Positions 32,201 through 39,685 of a stretch of DNA of 39,685 nucleotides are shown one piece after another (positions within the stretch are counted from its first letter, which is position 1; every line of letters starts with the position of its first letter). Source of the DNA: Poteriospumella lacustris. Its lineage: Eukaryota > Sar > Chrysophyceae > Chromulinales > Dinobryaceae. The stretch is from contig SMOI01000170.1 in NCBI GenBank assembly GCA_008000375.1, positions 32,168-71,852 of the forward strand. The letters run 5' to 3'. The notes under the pieces were generated by a model. The model worked only from the letters and a program-made list of their open reading frames with translations. It made no database searches and was not told where the DNA came from. The position numbers and the translations under genes were made by a program.

Positions 32201-33217
32201 GTCACCACAGCGGTGCCGTTTACGCCGTCACGAGGTCGTCTGGGCTCACCCGCGAAGCGCAGCAGCCCCTCGTCTGCGGCCAGTTCACAGCAGCAGCAAC
32301 AGCCGCGGAGACATCGCCAAGGCACCGCGGAGACATCGCCGGGGACCGACCCGCGACCTCCGTCCACCGCCGCCTATGCCGACGATGACGTCCACGAACG
32401 ACATTCGCCCTCGCCGCAACCACCGTCAGGAGCGGCGCAGCAGCCCTGGTCCATCGATTGGCAACGTATCCCCACGGCGGCGTCGTTTCAATCGGCACCG
32501 TCCTCTGCAGCGACAGCGACAGCGACAGCGGCAGCGGCAGACGGCGGCGTGGTCCGTCGTACGTTGCCGGTGGTGGGCTTCCACGACACGCCGCAGTACT
32601 ACCACGCGTCGCATGCGATGGATACCAGCGACAGTGATCGGAGCATCGATCGCCCCCGCCGAGCACACGACGCCTTCCCGCCGAGCGATGGCGATGACGT
32701 CGTCGTCGGCGGCGGTAGTGGTGGTGCTGGTGGCGGGGTATCCGAGACTCGTCGCTCGATCTCCAACATCGACCGTCTGTTGGTGGCCACGGTCGCCTCG
32801 TCGTTGAAAGCGCAGACGAAGAAAACGACCGCGTCGACCAGTGGCAAGGTACCGCCACCCAATCGTCGTGGATCGGGTCTACGCGCCTCTCTGACGTCGT
32901 CGTCGCTGCAGTCTCAATCGCTCGGCGGTGGGGAATCGAAGAAAGCGCCCGCGGCACGAACCAAGACGAAGGCGGCTGTCCCACGACAACGACCACGACG
33001 CCGTCGGCCACCGTCGGATGGGTCATCGACGACGCCGTCTCGTGCGTCCCGATCGGTACCACGGAAACAACGAGGCACGTTGCAAGATTTGGAAGAAGGC
33101 GACGATGACTACGACGGGGGATCGTACGTTTCGAGTGACTACGACGATGGTGACGACTACGGGTACGACGACGGTGGCGACTACTACGACAGTGGCGACG
33201 ACTCCTCATACTACTGA
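26761..33217 (+). CDS. Large multi-pass surface membrane protein with PT/SRQP-repeat stalk, 2 exons, unknown function
   Basis: Exons 26761-27792 and 27866-33217 give 2127 residues. Signal peptide MKLLVLLFLTLLVWGEAS, then about 320 residues of four-residue-period repeats: first PTAIPTAIPT-type, then SRQPTSQPTRQP-type. Next comes a non-repetitive ectodomain (AVYNGNAFRFSTSTGASLSF), a second short SRQPSSQPSRQP stretch, and a Cys-rich module (CVNCVDPCREPCYREP). The first membrane span is LGALWVVLGLTVGVMVVYH. Further spans include IFWFATSLAAYGLLIASML, LALLGVLCVGFCRLTLL, ACLGLMGLNAVLLYYTW, LIVAAVVDFFFVEN and VQWVFVGLLLLLWWLVP. Cytosolic insertions are Gly-runs and His/Ser-rich. The last about 400 residues are disordered, ending in an Asp/Tyr/Gly-rich acidic tail. 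The span order and HHRILRIFTNFW before span 2 recall polycystin-like stramenopile proteins, but no PLAT or channel signature is clear, so that is only a guess. Confidence 0.72.
26941..27104 (+). repeat. 60-bp tandem repeat (2.7 near-identical copies) in the PT-repeat stalk
   Basis: 26941-27000 and 27001-27060 are identical base for base, and 27061-27104 repeats the first 44 bases. Each unit encodes AIPTAIPTASPTAIPTPGPT, itself five 12-bp sub-repeats. Sequence identity at silent sites points to very recent unequal exchange or slippage. Confidence 0.97.
27380..27750 (+). repeat. 12-bp-period coding repeat (SQPTRQP-type stalk)
   Basis: Degenerate array encoding PTSQPTRQP, PTGQPSRQP and similar units about four residues long. 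Unlike the neighbouring 60-bp array, silent sites differ between units, so this part is older. Confidence 0.9.
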
Positions 33218-34179
33218 GCACACTCGCAGCGATCGTCGTTCTCGTACCCCCCACAATACGCCCTTTCTTCCTCTGTTTCTGTGATTGTGTGTGTCTTTTG
33301 TTGGTCCACGCGCTTGCACCACGCCGTGGGGGTGGGGCGTGGTTTCTTTTCATTTGACAAGAGGCATCGCTGGTGCCATGATGGCGATGTCTCGTTATCG
33401 TTCTCTCTTTGCTATGTGTCTGTGTGTGTCTCTGTTTGTGTTTCTATTGGTTTTTGTGTGCGTTTGGATGTGTGTGTTTGGGTGCGTTGGTGTTGGTTTG
33501 CGGTGCGATGTATTGTCACTGTGTTGATTTCATTTGTTTGTTGGGGATTGGCTTTGGTTTGCAATTGAACGGGGCGGCTGCCCGTATGCTGTCTGTGCGG
33601 CTGTCTCTGCGGCTGCTGTCTGTCTCTCTGTGTGTTTGTGTGTCTGTCTGTGTGCCAGCAGTGTCTGTGGTGGTGGTGGTGAGAGAGTGAACCTGGAGCT
33701 GCCTGGGGTTAGCGAACGGGATGGCGGTCGCTAAGTGTGGGACAGACGAGGCCTTCAGGGTTATCTGTTGTTCTGTGTTCAGTGTGTGTCGTGGTGTCTG
33801 TTGTCTGTGGCTAGCGCGTAGTGTGGTGCGTCCTGCGCCAGAGAGGCGTTTGATTTTGTTGGTTTTTCTTTTCATTTCTTGACCGCATATCGCTGTGTGA
33901 AGTGCCATTGATCGGTGTCCGTTTGTCGTCCCGTCGTCGACGCCCAGTGTGCACCGCACTACATACTTACTACGACCGTCTCTGTCGGATGGCTGGCTTA
34001 AACAAACGTAATTGGTGCAATCACTTCAACACTGTTCTTGAAGCAAACAGGATGTTTCTCCATCCAGCGTTACAGGCACTGCGCACATCCAATTCTATTT
34101 ACACGCATGGACAGATACTACACACCCTCGTTGACCACTACGACCCGAAGAGATCTAGAGACTTCGACAGGCGATTGGG
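33218..34179. other. TG-rich spacer between convergent genes, no gene seen
   Basis: 962 bp, the longest gene-free stretch. The plus strand between about 33280 and 33690 is strongly T/G-rich with repeated TGTGTGTC, GTGTTTG and GTGGTGGTGG words. Frames in it are artefacts of this composition. No tRNA arm motif or snoRNA box set found. Confidence 0.55.
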
Positions 34180-34815
34180 TTATTGGGCTATCCTCGCCAA
34201 CTTCTTCTCTGCCTCCCGCAGCTTTGCTTCAACAAGCTGAAGACGCCTTTGGGTGCGGGTTTTCCCCGTGAACAGACCGAGAAAGTCTGCCCATCGTCGT
34301 TTGACGCCGCTGACGACCGCCAAAAAATGGACCCAATCGTAGATGGCCTCCGGATACAGATCTGCAACAAAATGAACCATTTGTGGGTACAATTGCTTGC
34401 CAAATACGCTATCTCTTGGAGCCTGATGAAAGTCGCCGTATCCGAAGAACATGACGGTCGGATAGCGGTCCACATTCAACGCGGTGCATAGCTTGACGTT
34501 GTCCTTTTCTCCTTCGCAGTTCAACCGAGCGATGACAATATCCTTTTTGTCTTCTAATAGACCCGCAATGGCCTCCCAACTGGGAAATAATTGCTTGCAG
34601 TGTTTGCACCATGGGGCATAGAACATGACGGCTATGTCCGTTTGCCAATCCGCTAAATTGGTTGTGATGTCAACGGCTTGAATATCTCGCACTTTCGTTG
34701 GACCAATTCGACCATTTATGTTTGCTGCCCTTGACCATTGCATCATGCAACATACCAACAAACAAAACAGGGGGAGGTGTCGGAAGAAACACCGAATGCT
34801 CCCGAATGAACTCAT
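34180..34815 (-). CDS. Secretory thioredoxin-domain protein (PDI-like, WCKHC)
   Basis: Single exon, 211 residues. The N-terminus (about 1-33: SIRCFFRHLPLFCLLVCCMMQWSRA) is a signal peptide or anchor. One thioredoxin domain follows: IAVMFYAPWCKHCKQLFPSWE with active-site Cys70-Lys-His-Cys73, then VIARLNCEGEKDNVKLCTALNVDRYPTVMFFG including the cis-Pro loop RYPT. The CKHC active site is common in PDI-family oxidoreductases. The remainder (about 140-211) has a helical AIYDWVHFLAVVSG segment and a charged helix ending LVEAKLREAEKKLARIAQ. There is no KDEL/HDEL tail, so ER retention would need another mechanism. ATG 34815 is the ATG that directly precedes the signal sequence. Divergent partner of importin-7. 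Confidence 0.85.
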   Translation of the reverse strand: MSSFGSIRCFFRHLPLFCLLVCCMMQWSRAANINGRIGPTKVRDIQAVDITTNLADWQTDIAVMFYAPWCKHCKQLFPSWEAIAGLLEDKKDIVIARLNCEGEKDNVKLCTALNVDRYPTVMFFGYGDFHQAPRDSVFGKQLYPQMVHFVADLYPEAIYDWVHFLAVVSGVKRRWADFLGLFTGKTRTQRRLQLVEAKLREAEKKLARIAQ

Positions 34816-35297
34816 TGTCTGCCAAGAAAACAATCGAACGAATGTCACTACAGGATGATATAAACAGCTGGGGATTCGCTTCAATGAAGTGCCTCTATCA
34901 AATCGACGCAACTATTGGTCATAATTTACATATAACTTGGATCTTTTCATTGATTTTATCACTTTTGTTGCGACAGTTGTCCCACTTCCAGCGAGGCTGT
35001 CATCGCCATCGCGTTCACGCATGACGACGATGACGGACCGTCCTCATCATCATCATCCTGTGACGACACAGCAGCCGCCCAAACACTGCAGCAGACGCCG
35101 TGTGTCCCACGGCCACTCAAGCACCACACAAGCCGCCCTCCTCTCACCAGAACCAGCCAGCCACCTTGTCGACGTGATCTTTGAAAACTGTGCTCGATAT
35201 GGGTCAAGGATCCTTGGCTTTTCATTTCTATTGGGTGTATCGGTGAGGTACTGCACTATTTCTCGAAGGATTTCTGCGACAGACTCACTCGGAAAAG
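34816..35297. promoter_or_regulatory. Divergent promoter of the PDI-like and importin-7 genes
   Basis: 482 bp. CATGACGACGATGACGG with TGACGACG at 35023-35030, ATCATCATCAT at 35047-35057, and GTGACGAC near 35061-35068 cluster within 50 bp, again pairing TGACGAC with an ATC run. The plus-strand open frame 34937-35350 overlaps the importin start in another frame and is not supported. Confidence 0.6.
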
Positions 35298-38200
35298 ATG
35301 GAGGCAGCCCTTCAGAATATCATCATCAACACCTACAACCCCAACCATGATCTCCGCATTGCCGCGGAGAATGCGCTGAAGCAGTTTCTGGCGACGAGCG
35401 GGTCTCTGGCGGCGACGATGAACTGTGTGAGCCAGGCAGACATGCACCCGGACCTGCGCCAGGCCATCAGTTTGGTGCTGAAGAACCACGTGAAGGACTA
35501 TTGGGGAGAAGGAGAGGGCTCCTTGCCCGCGACGCCAGAGGAACGACAATATGCGAAGACAGCGATGCTGACGGTACTGCTGGACGAGACGAACAACTCT
35601 GTGCGCAGTGTGTTGGCGGAGTCTATTTTGGTCGTGTCGAAGATGGACTTTCCAGACCGGTAAGAGGCTATTGTCGTTGGGACGGCAGCGATGACGTGTG
35701 GCTGACGCTTGCATATTCGGTGTCGCCTTGTACAGATGGCCTGAGTTGGTGCCGACACTGCTGGGCAACATCCAGTCGGACAATGTGTTGCGGGTGTTCA
35801 ACGCGTTGACGGCGTTGCGGAAGATCGTCAAGGTGTACGAGTTCAAGGACAAGGTCGACCGCGGCACGCTGAACAGTGTCCTGGAAGTGAGCTTTCCATT
35901 GTTGCAGCAGTTGATGACCCAGATTGTGGGCTTGAACACGATCGAAGCGGCGCAGGTGATGCGTCTGTGTTTGAAGATCTTCTACAGTGCGACGGTGTAT
36001 CTGTTGCCGCAAGTGTCGGGTGTGGACGTGAATCTGTGGTTCCAAATGATCGCAGACTTGATCAACAAGCCACTGCCAGAGGCGGAGGAAGGCTTGGAGC
36101 CGGCAGGTCAGCCGAAGAACCCGGAGGACCGCACGGCGTGGCCGTGGTGGAAGGTGAAGAAGTGGGCGACACGCATCATGAGCAACTTCATCCAGCGGTA
36201 CGGCAACCCGAAGCACGTGTCGGAGGAGAACATTCCGTTTGCCACGTACTTCAAGAACCACACGTCGTTGATGTTCATCGGTCCAGTGATGAACAACCTG
36301 CTGCTGCGGTCGCAGGGCAAGTTCGTGACGGACCACGTGTTCCGCGAGAGTCTGAGCTACTTGGTGGCGGCGGCGGAGATGAGTCCGACGTACAAGGTGA
36401 TCAAGCCGCATCTGCCGTTCTTGATCACGGAGGTGATCTTTCCGTGCTTGTGTCTGAGCAACGAAGACTTGGAGTCGTTCGAGTCGGACCCGAACGAGTT
36501 CATTCGCAAGGTGTACGACCCGCTGCAGGACTGGATCAGCGCGACGAACGCGGCGACGAACTTGTTGCAGATGTTGGCGCGGTACCGCAAGGCGGACACG
36601 ATGCCGATTGTGTTGCCGTTCTTGCAGCAGCTGCTGGTGGAGTACAACTCGTTGCCGGTGGAGCAGCGCAACTATGTGAAGAAGGACGGTGTGATGACGG
36701 CGCTGTCGGCGTTGGTGAAGGTAAGCAGCGTTTCCGAACAACCGGCAGCGGATGGCCGTCGACAGGGGGCGATGGGCGAGGAACGACCGACGCGTGAATG
36801 GCGACGACGACAGACAGACAGACAACCCAGTGCATCTCGATGATTATATGAGCTTCCGCCGTTGCTGATTCAACGATGATGGAGAATATCTCGCATTGCG
36901 CTTATTTTGCACCACTGAGAGATGTACGCGGGTTGTGTTGTGTGTCGTCGTTGGTCGGTCGAGTCGTGTCGTGTGTGGGGTCCTCGCTCGTTGTCGACGG
37001 TCGGACGGTGTCGCGATGGTCGATGTGGGCTCTGGCGAACGTGTGTGACTGACCGACGTGTCTGTGTCTGTGTGTGCTTTGCGTAGATCATGCTGGACAG
37101 CAAGGACTACCGACCGTACGTGCTGCCGATCCTGGTGACGCACATCATTCCGGAGTTCGATTCGCCGGTGGCGTTTCTGCGCGCCCGCGCCTGCTTCGCG
37201 ATCGAGCAGTTCTCGATCATCGACTGGACGTCGGAGGCGGAGGTGGATCCGAACGCCGTGGGTCCGAGTGGCAGTGACAAGAAGAAAAAGAAGAAGAAGG
37301 GCGGCAAGAGCTCCGGCGAGCCGTTGACGGTGGGCCAGGTGCTGCAGACGGTGCTGGGCGGTCTGTTGAAGTGTCTGCGCGATCCGTCGTTGCCAGTGCA
37401 GGCGGCGTCGGCCGTGGCGTTGCGGTGCTTGATCAGCGAAGAGGGCGCGACGGACCTGTTGCTTCCGTCGTTGCCGCACATCGTGAACGAGTACTTCCGC
37501 ATCATGGAGGAGGTGGGCAACGAGTCGGTGTTGTCGGCGCTGGAGAACATCATCGAGGAGTACGGCGAGCGCATCGCGGACATCGCGGTGATGTTGGTGG
37601 CGAAGCTGACGGAGGTGTTCCTGGGCTACGTGGACGACCGCGAGGACGAAGAGGCGACGTGGAACGCGTCGCAGGCGTTGTCGACGATCACGTCGACGCT
37701 GGAGGCGGTGGAGACGCGCGACGACCTGTTGGCGCAGATGGAGCCGATCCTGCAGCCGATCATCTTGAAGGTGCTGACGGACAACAGCTTCGTGTCGTTC
37801 GAGTACCTGGACAGCGTGGTGCACTTCGTGTCGCTGTTCACGTACAGCTCGACGGGCATTTCGCCGGCGATGTGGTCGCTGTGCGGACCATTGCTGACGG
37901 CGCTGAATGACTGGGCGATCGACTACGTGACGGAGTTCATGACGCCGCTGCTGAACTACATGACGAAGGACCCGGCGACGTTTGCGGTGGGCCACTACCA
38001 GAACCAGCTGTTCGTGACGACGCTGTTCACGGTGATCTCGAAGGTCTTTGAGGAGAAGGAGAGCTACAGCGGACGCGACCACGTGGCGGCGGCGACGCTG
38101 ACGTCGGCGTTGATTGTGGCGGCGAAGGTGAAGTCGGTCGGCGGTCTGGTGTCGATCCTGCCGCAGATCTTGGGCCTGACGCTGAACACGCTGGGCACGG

Positions 38201-39039
38201 TGAAGTCGACGTTCGTGAAGGTGCGGCTGATGGAGATCGTGATGGCGTCGCTGTACTACGACGCGGCCGCGACGTTGGAGATCCTGGCCAGTGAGGCGTT
38301 CCAGAAGACGGACGCGGTGTTCGCGATGCTGTTCGAGCTGTTGAAGGAGATGGAGCGGGACTTCTCGATGCGGCTGACGGTGCTGGCGTTCCAGGCGATG
38401 TTGGTGCTGCCGACGGAGTCGTTGCCGTCGGTGATCCAGCAGAACGTGGCGTCGATGTTCCAGCAGTGCGTGCGCGAGCTGACCCTGATCGAGCAAGTGA
38501 AGGAGGAGAACGACGCGAAGGAGGCGCGACGGGCGGCACGCGGAGACAGCAGCGACGAGGAAGATGACGACGACGAGGATTTCGATGGCTTCGACGACGA
38601 CGACATTGGTGACGACGACGACGAAGAGTTCGACGACGCCGACGCGAAGCAGGCCGCCATCAACCGCGCGAAGAAGCTGTACGTGCCCGAGGAAGGCTAC
38701 GGCGAGGACGAAGACTGCGTCAATGCGGAGGACGAGGAGTATCGGCAGCATCTGGAGCAGACCGATCGCGAGGACCGCGTCAAGCGCGAGTTGTATCGCG
38801 CCGGCGAGCCCGTCGATGACGAGGAGGACGACGAAGATTTCGACTACACGTCGGACATCGAGTTGATGGACATCACGGGCGACTTCCTGGCGACGTGCAA
38901 TCTGCTGCAGCAGCAGAACCCGGCGCTGTTCAGCCACCTGCAGTCGCTGTTGGATGCCGAGGACCACCAGCGCGTCGCGGAGCTGTTCCAGAAGGTGCAG
39001 GCCCGGCAGCAGGCCCAAGCCGCAGCCGGAACGGTCTAA
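35298..39039 (+). CDS. IPO7: Importin-7/8 family karyopherin beta (Nmd5/Sxm1), 3 exons
   Basis: Nuclear import receptor of HEAT repeats. Exons 35298-35659, 35736-36720 and 37087-39039 give 1099 residues (human IPO7 is about 1040). Family blocks in order: N-terminal RanGTP-binding region (AAENALKQFLATSG, VLKNHVKDYW), SDNVLRVFNALTALRKIVKVYEFK, LPWWK-type block as AWPWWKVKKWATRIMSNFIQRYGNP, HLPFLITEVIFPCLCLSNEDLE with DPNEFIRKVYDPLQDWISATNAA, and RARACFAIEQFS. Human IPO7 shows the same PWWKCKKWA and EDPYEYIR landmarks. A Lys run (KKKKKKK) near residue 515 and a long acidic stretch (SSDEEDDDDEDFDGFDDDD) near 930 are low complexity; an acidic segment is also typical of IPO7. Codon use is strongly biased to G/C-ending codons. 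The second intron is 366 bp and holds a snoRNA candidate. Confidence 0.93.
36721..37086 (+). other. Unusually long intron of importin-7
   Basis: 366 bp with donor GTAAGC and acceptor TTTGCGTAG. Every other intron placed in this window is 59-84 bp. Its first 120 bases read open in frame but diverge from any importin sequence. It hosts the box C/D snoRNA candidate. Confidence 0.85.
36831..36926 (+). ncRNA. Box C/D snoRNA candidate in importin-7 intron 2
   Basis: A 96-nt segment has all box C/D elements in order. The 5' terminal stem TGCATCTC (36831-36838) pairs with GAGATGTA (36919-36926): eight pairs including one G-U. Between the arms are box C ATGATTA (36840-36846, consensus RTGATGA with one change outside the conserved TGA), box D' CTGA (36865-36868), box C' ATGATGG (36876-36882) and box D CTGA (36915-36918). 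The 12 nt before D' (CTTCCGCCGTTG) can pair with the conserved large-subunit rRNA segment TAACGGCGGGAG just before helix 69 (recalled sequence), with two G-U pairs. The fifth-nucleotide rule then points to the first G after AAC for 2'-O-methylation. The guide before D (TTATTTTGCACCA) has no target I recognise. Confidence 0.75.
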
Positions 39040-39599
39040 GTGGTTGGTGTGTGCATTAGAGTTGGTTAGGTTGTATAGATGTATCGTGCGCTGTGTTGTA
39101 TTATATTGAGAAGTGTCGCGGTCGACGGGAGCCATTCAAATGTGTATTTATATCGAAGGCTGTTCCGTCCGGTGTCATCTGTAACTTGTAAATGCTTTGT
39201 TGATGTCACTCACCACTGTGTGTTGCGCTTTCAAAGAGGGTCAGCAATAACGAGCCTCTGCTCTGGCCTTCTGTCACACGAGTCGCAGGGTCTTGCTCGA
39301 ACTAAGTGCGCGAGAGACTGTGAATATCAACACGAGAGTCTGGCTGAACAGTGCGCAGTACTTGTGCTGTCGAACAAGAAGATCAACAACGAAGAAGCGA
39401 TGGGTTCGTCAACAAAATACATTTACAAATTACAACCTAGGGAGGGGGTTCAAGAGCGCGACGTGAATGAGCCCTTCAACGCAAGTCGACATACACAGGT
39501 CACTCGCCGCGACACAACAATATAAACACTAACAGGCAACGACCGTTTGCTATACACAACTATCAACAACAACTCTAATGCACACACACCAACCCTTGT
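39040..39599. other. 3' spacer between two convergent importin-7 copies
   Basis: 560 bp. Its two ends are diverged inverted copies of one 3' UTR: GGTTGGTGTGTG...CATTAGAGTTG follows the first stop codon and, on the minus strand, the second. The middle contains a 148-codon ATG frame (39079-39525, plus) with no recognisable features, which I regard as chance. Confidence 0.6.
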
Positions 39600-39685
39600 C
39601 TACACCGCTCCGGCTGCGGCTTGGGCCTGCTGCCGGGCCTGCACCTTCTGGAACAGCTCCGCGACGCGCTGGTGGTCCTCGGCAT
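39600..39685 (-). CDS. IPO7: 3' end of a second importin-7 gene (partial, cut by window edge)
   Basis: Read on the minus strand, the last 86 bases encode the same C-terminal 27 residues as the importin-7 gene (AEDHQRVAELFQKVQARQQA onward) and end at TAG. The first 77 bases are identical to 38956-39032, silent sites included. The changes are confined to the last residues (Thr to Ala) and the stop codon (TAA to TAG). It is a tail-to-tail paralogue or an inverted duplication; the rest lies beyond the window. Confidence 0.9.
   Translation of the reverse strand, partial: AEDHQRVAELFQKVQARQQAQAAAGAV

Noticed and set aside
33902-34240. 112-codon plus-strand frame before the PDI-like gene's 3' end
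   Set aside because: It overlaps the 3' end of the minus-strand CDS and shows no family feature; likely UTR sequence.
36844-39135. 763-codon open frame antisense to importin-7
   Set aside because: Composition is dominated by Arg/Gln/His/Leu as expected from reverse reading of biased codons; it crosses an intron and no domain is recognisable.
39079-39525. 148-codon ATG frame in the 3' spacer between importin copies
   Set aside because: No signal peptide, domain or compositional sign of coding, and both flanks are 3' UTR.

Overview
This is a gene-dense piece of eukaryotic nuclear DNA. Genes carry short GT-AG introns (almost all 59-84 bp), start at ATG and encode typically eukaryotic proteins (SMN, importin-7, Nup88-like, PITH-domain, Siw14-like phosphatase). 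Two features point to an alga with a red-algal-type secondary plastid, most likely a photosynthetic stramenopile. The first is a prokaryote-type phosphatidylglycerophosphate synthase whose N-terminus is a signal peptide followed by an ASAFAP-like ASGYAPF motif. The second is a huge surface protein with a PTxxPT / SRQPSSQP stalk of the kind common in stramenopiles. The species cannot be fixed from the sequence.

Layout, left to right: (+) AAAP amino-acid transporter; (-) plastid PGP synthase; (+) PITHD1-like protein; (-) eight-exon Cys-rich membrane protein; (+) tandem GT25 glycosyltransferase; (-) Siw14/PFA-DSP phosphatase; (+) alpha/beta hydrolase; (+) BED-finger/DUF4954 beta-helix protein; (-) plastid-like atypical SDR; (+) SMN; (+) DnaJ-CAP-Gly protein; (-) uracil-DNA glycosylase; (+) FDXACB1-like rRNA methyltransferase; (-) Nup88-like nucleoporin; (+) 2127-residue PT-repeat membrane protein; (-) PDI-like thioredoxin; (+) importin-7; (-) the 3' tip of a second importin-7 copy running into the window edge. 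Strands alternate almost perfectly, so most genes share a divergent promoter of about 300-490 bp with one neighbour and a 3' spacer with the other. Exons were joined by hand from splice motifs and checked for reading-frame continuity.

The genes do not form one pathway; they are mainly housekeeping. SMN, the importin, the nucleoporin, the rRNA methyltransferase and an intronic box C/D snoRNA all concern RNP assembly, nuclear transport or rRNA modification, but nothing shows that they are co-regulated beyond shared promoter words.

The observations most worth following are: a box C/D snoRNA candidate in the only long intron (importin-7); a nearly identical inverted copy of the importin-7 3' end; a DnaJ-CAP-Gly fusion; a BED-DUF4954 fusion; a UNG gene with two stacked start codons that would give mitochondrial and nuclear forms; a splice-site hairpin with a stop codon inside the splice donor in the Cys-rich gene; and an 11-mer (GATCATCATCA) plus TGACGAC motif recurring in divergent promoters.
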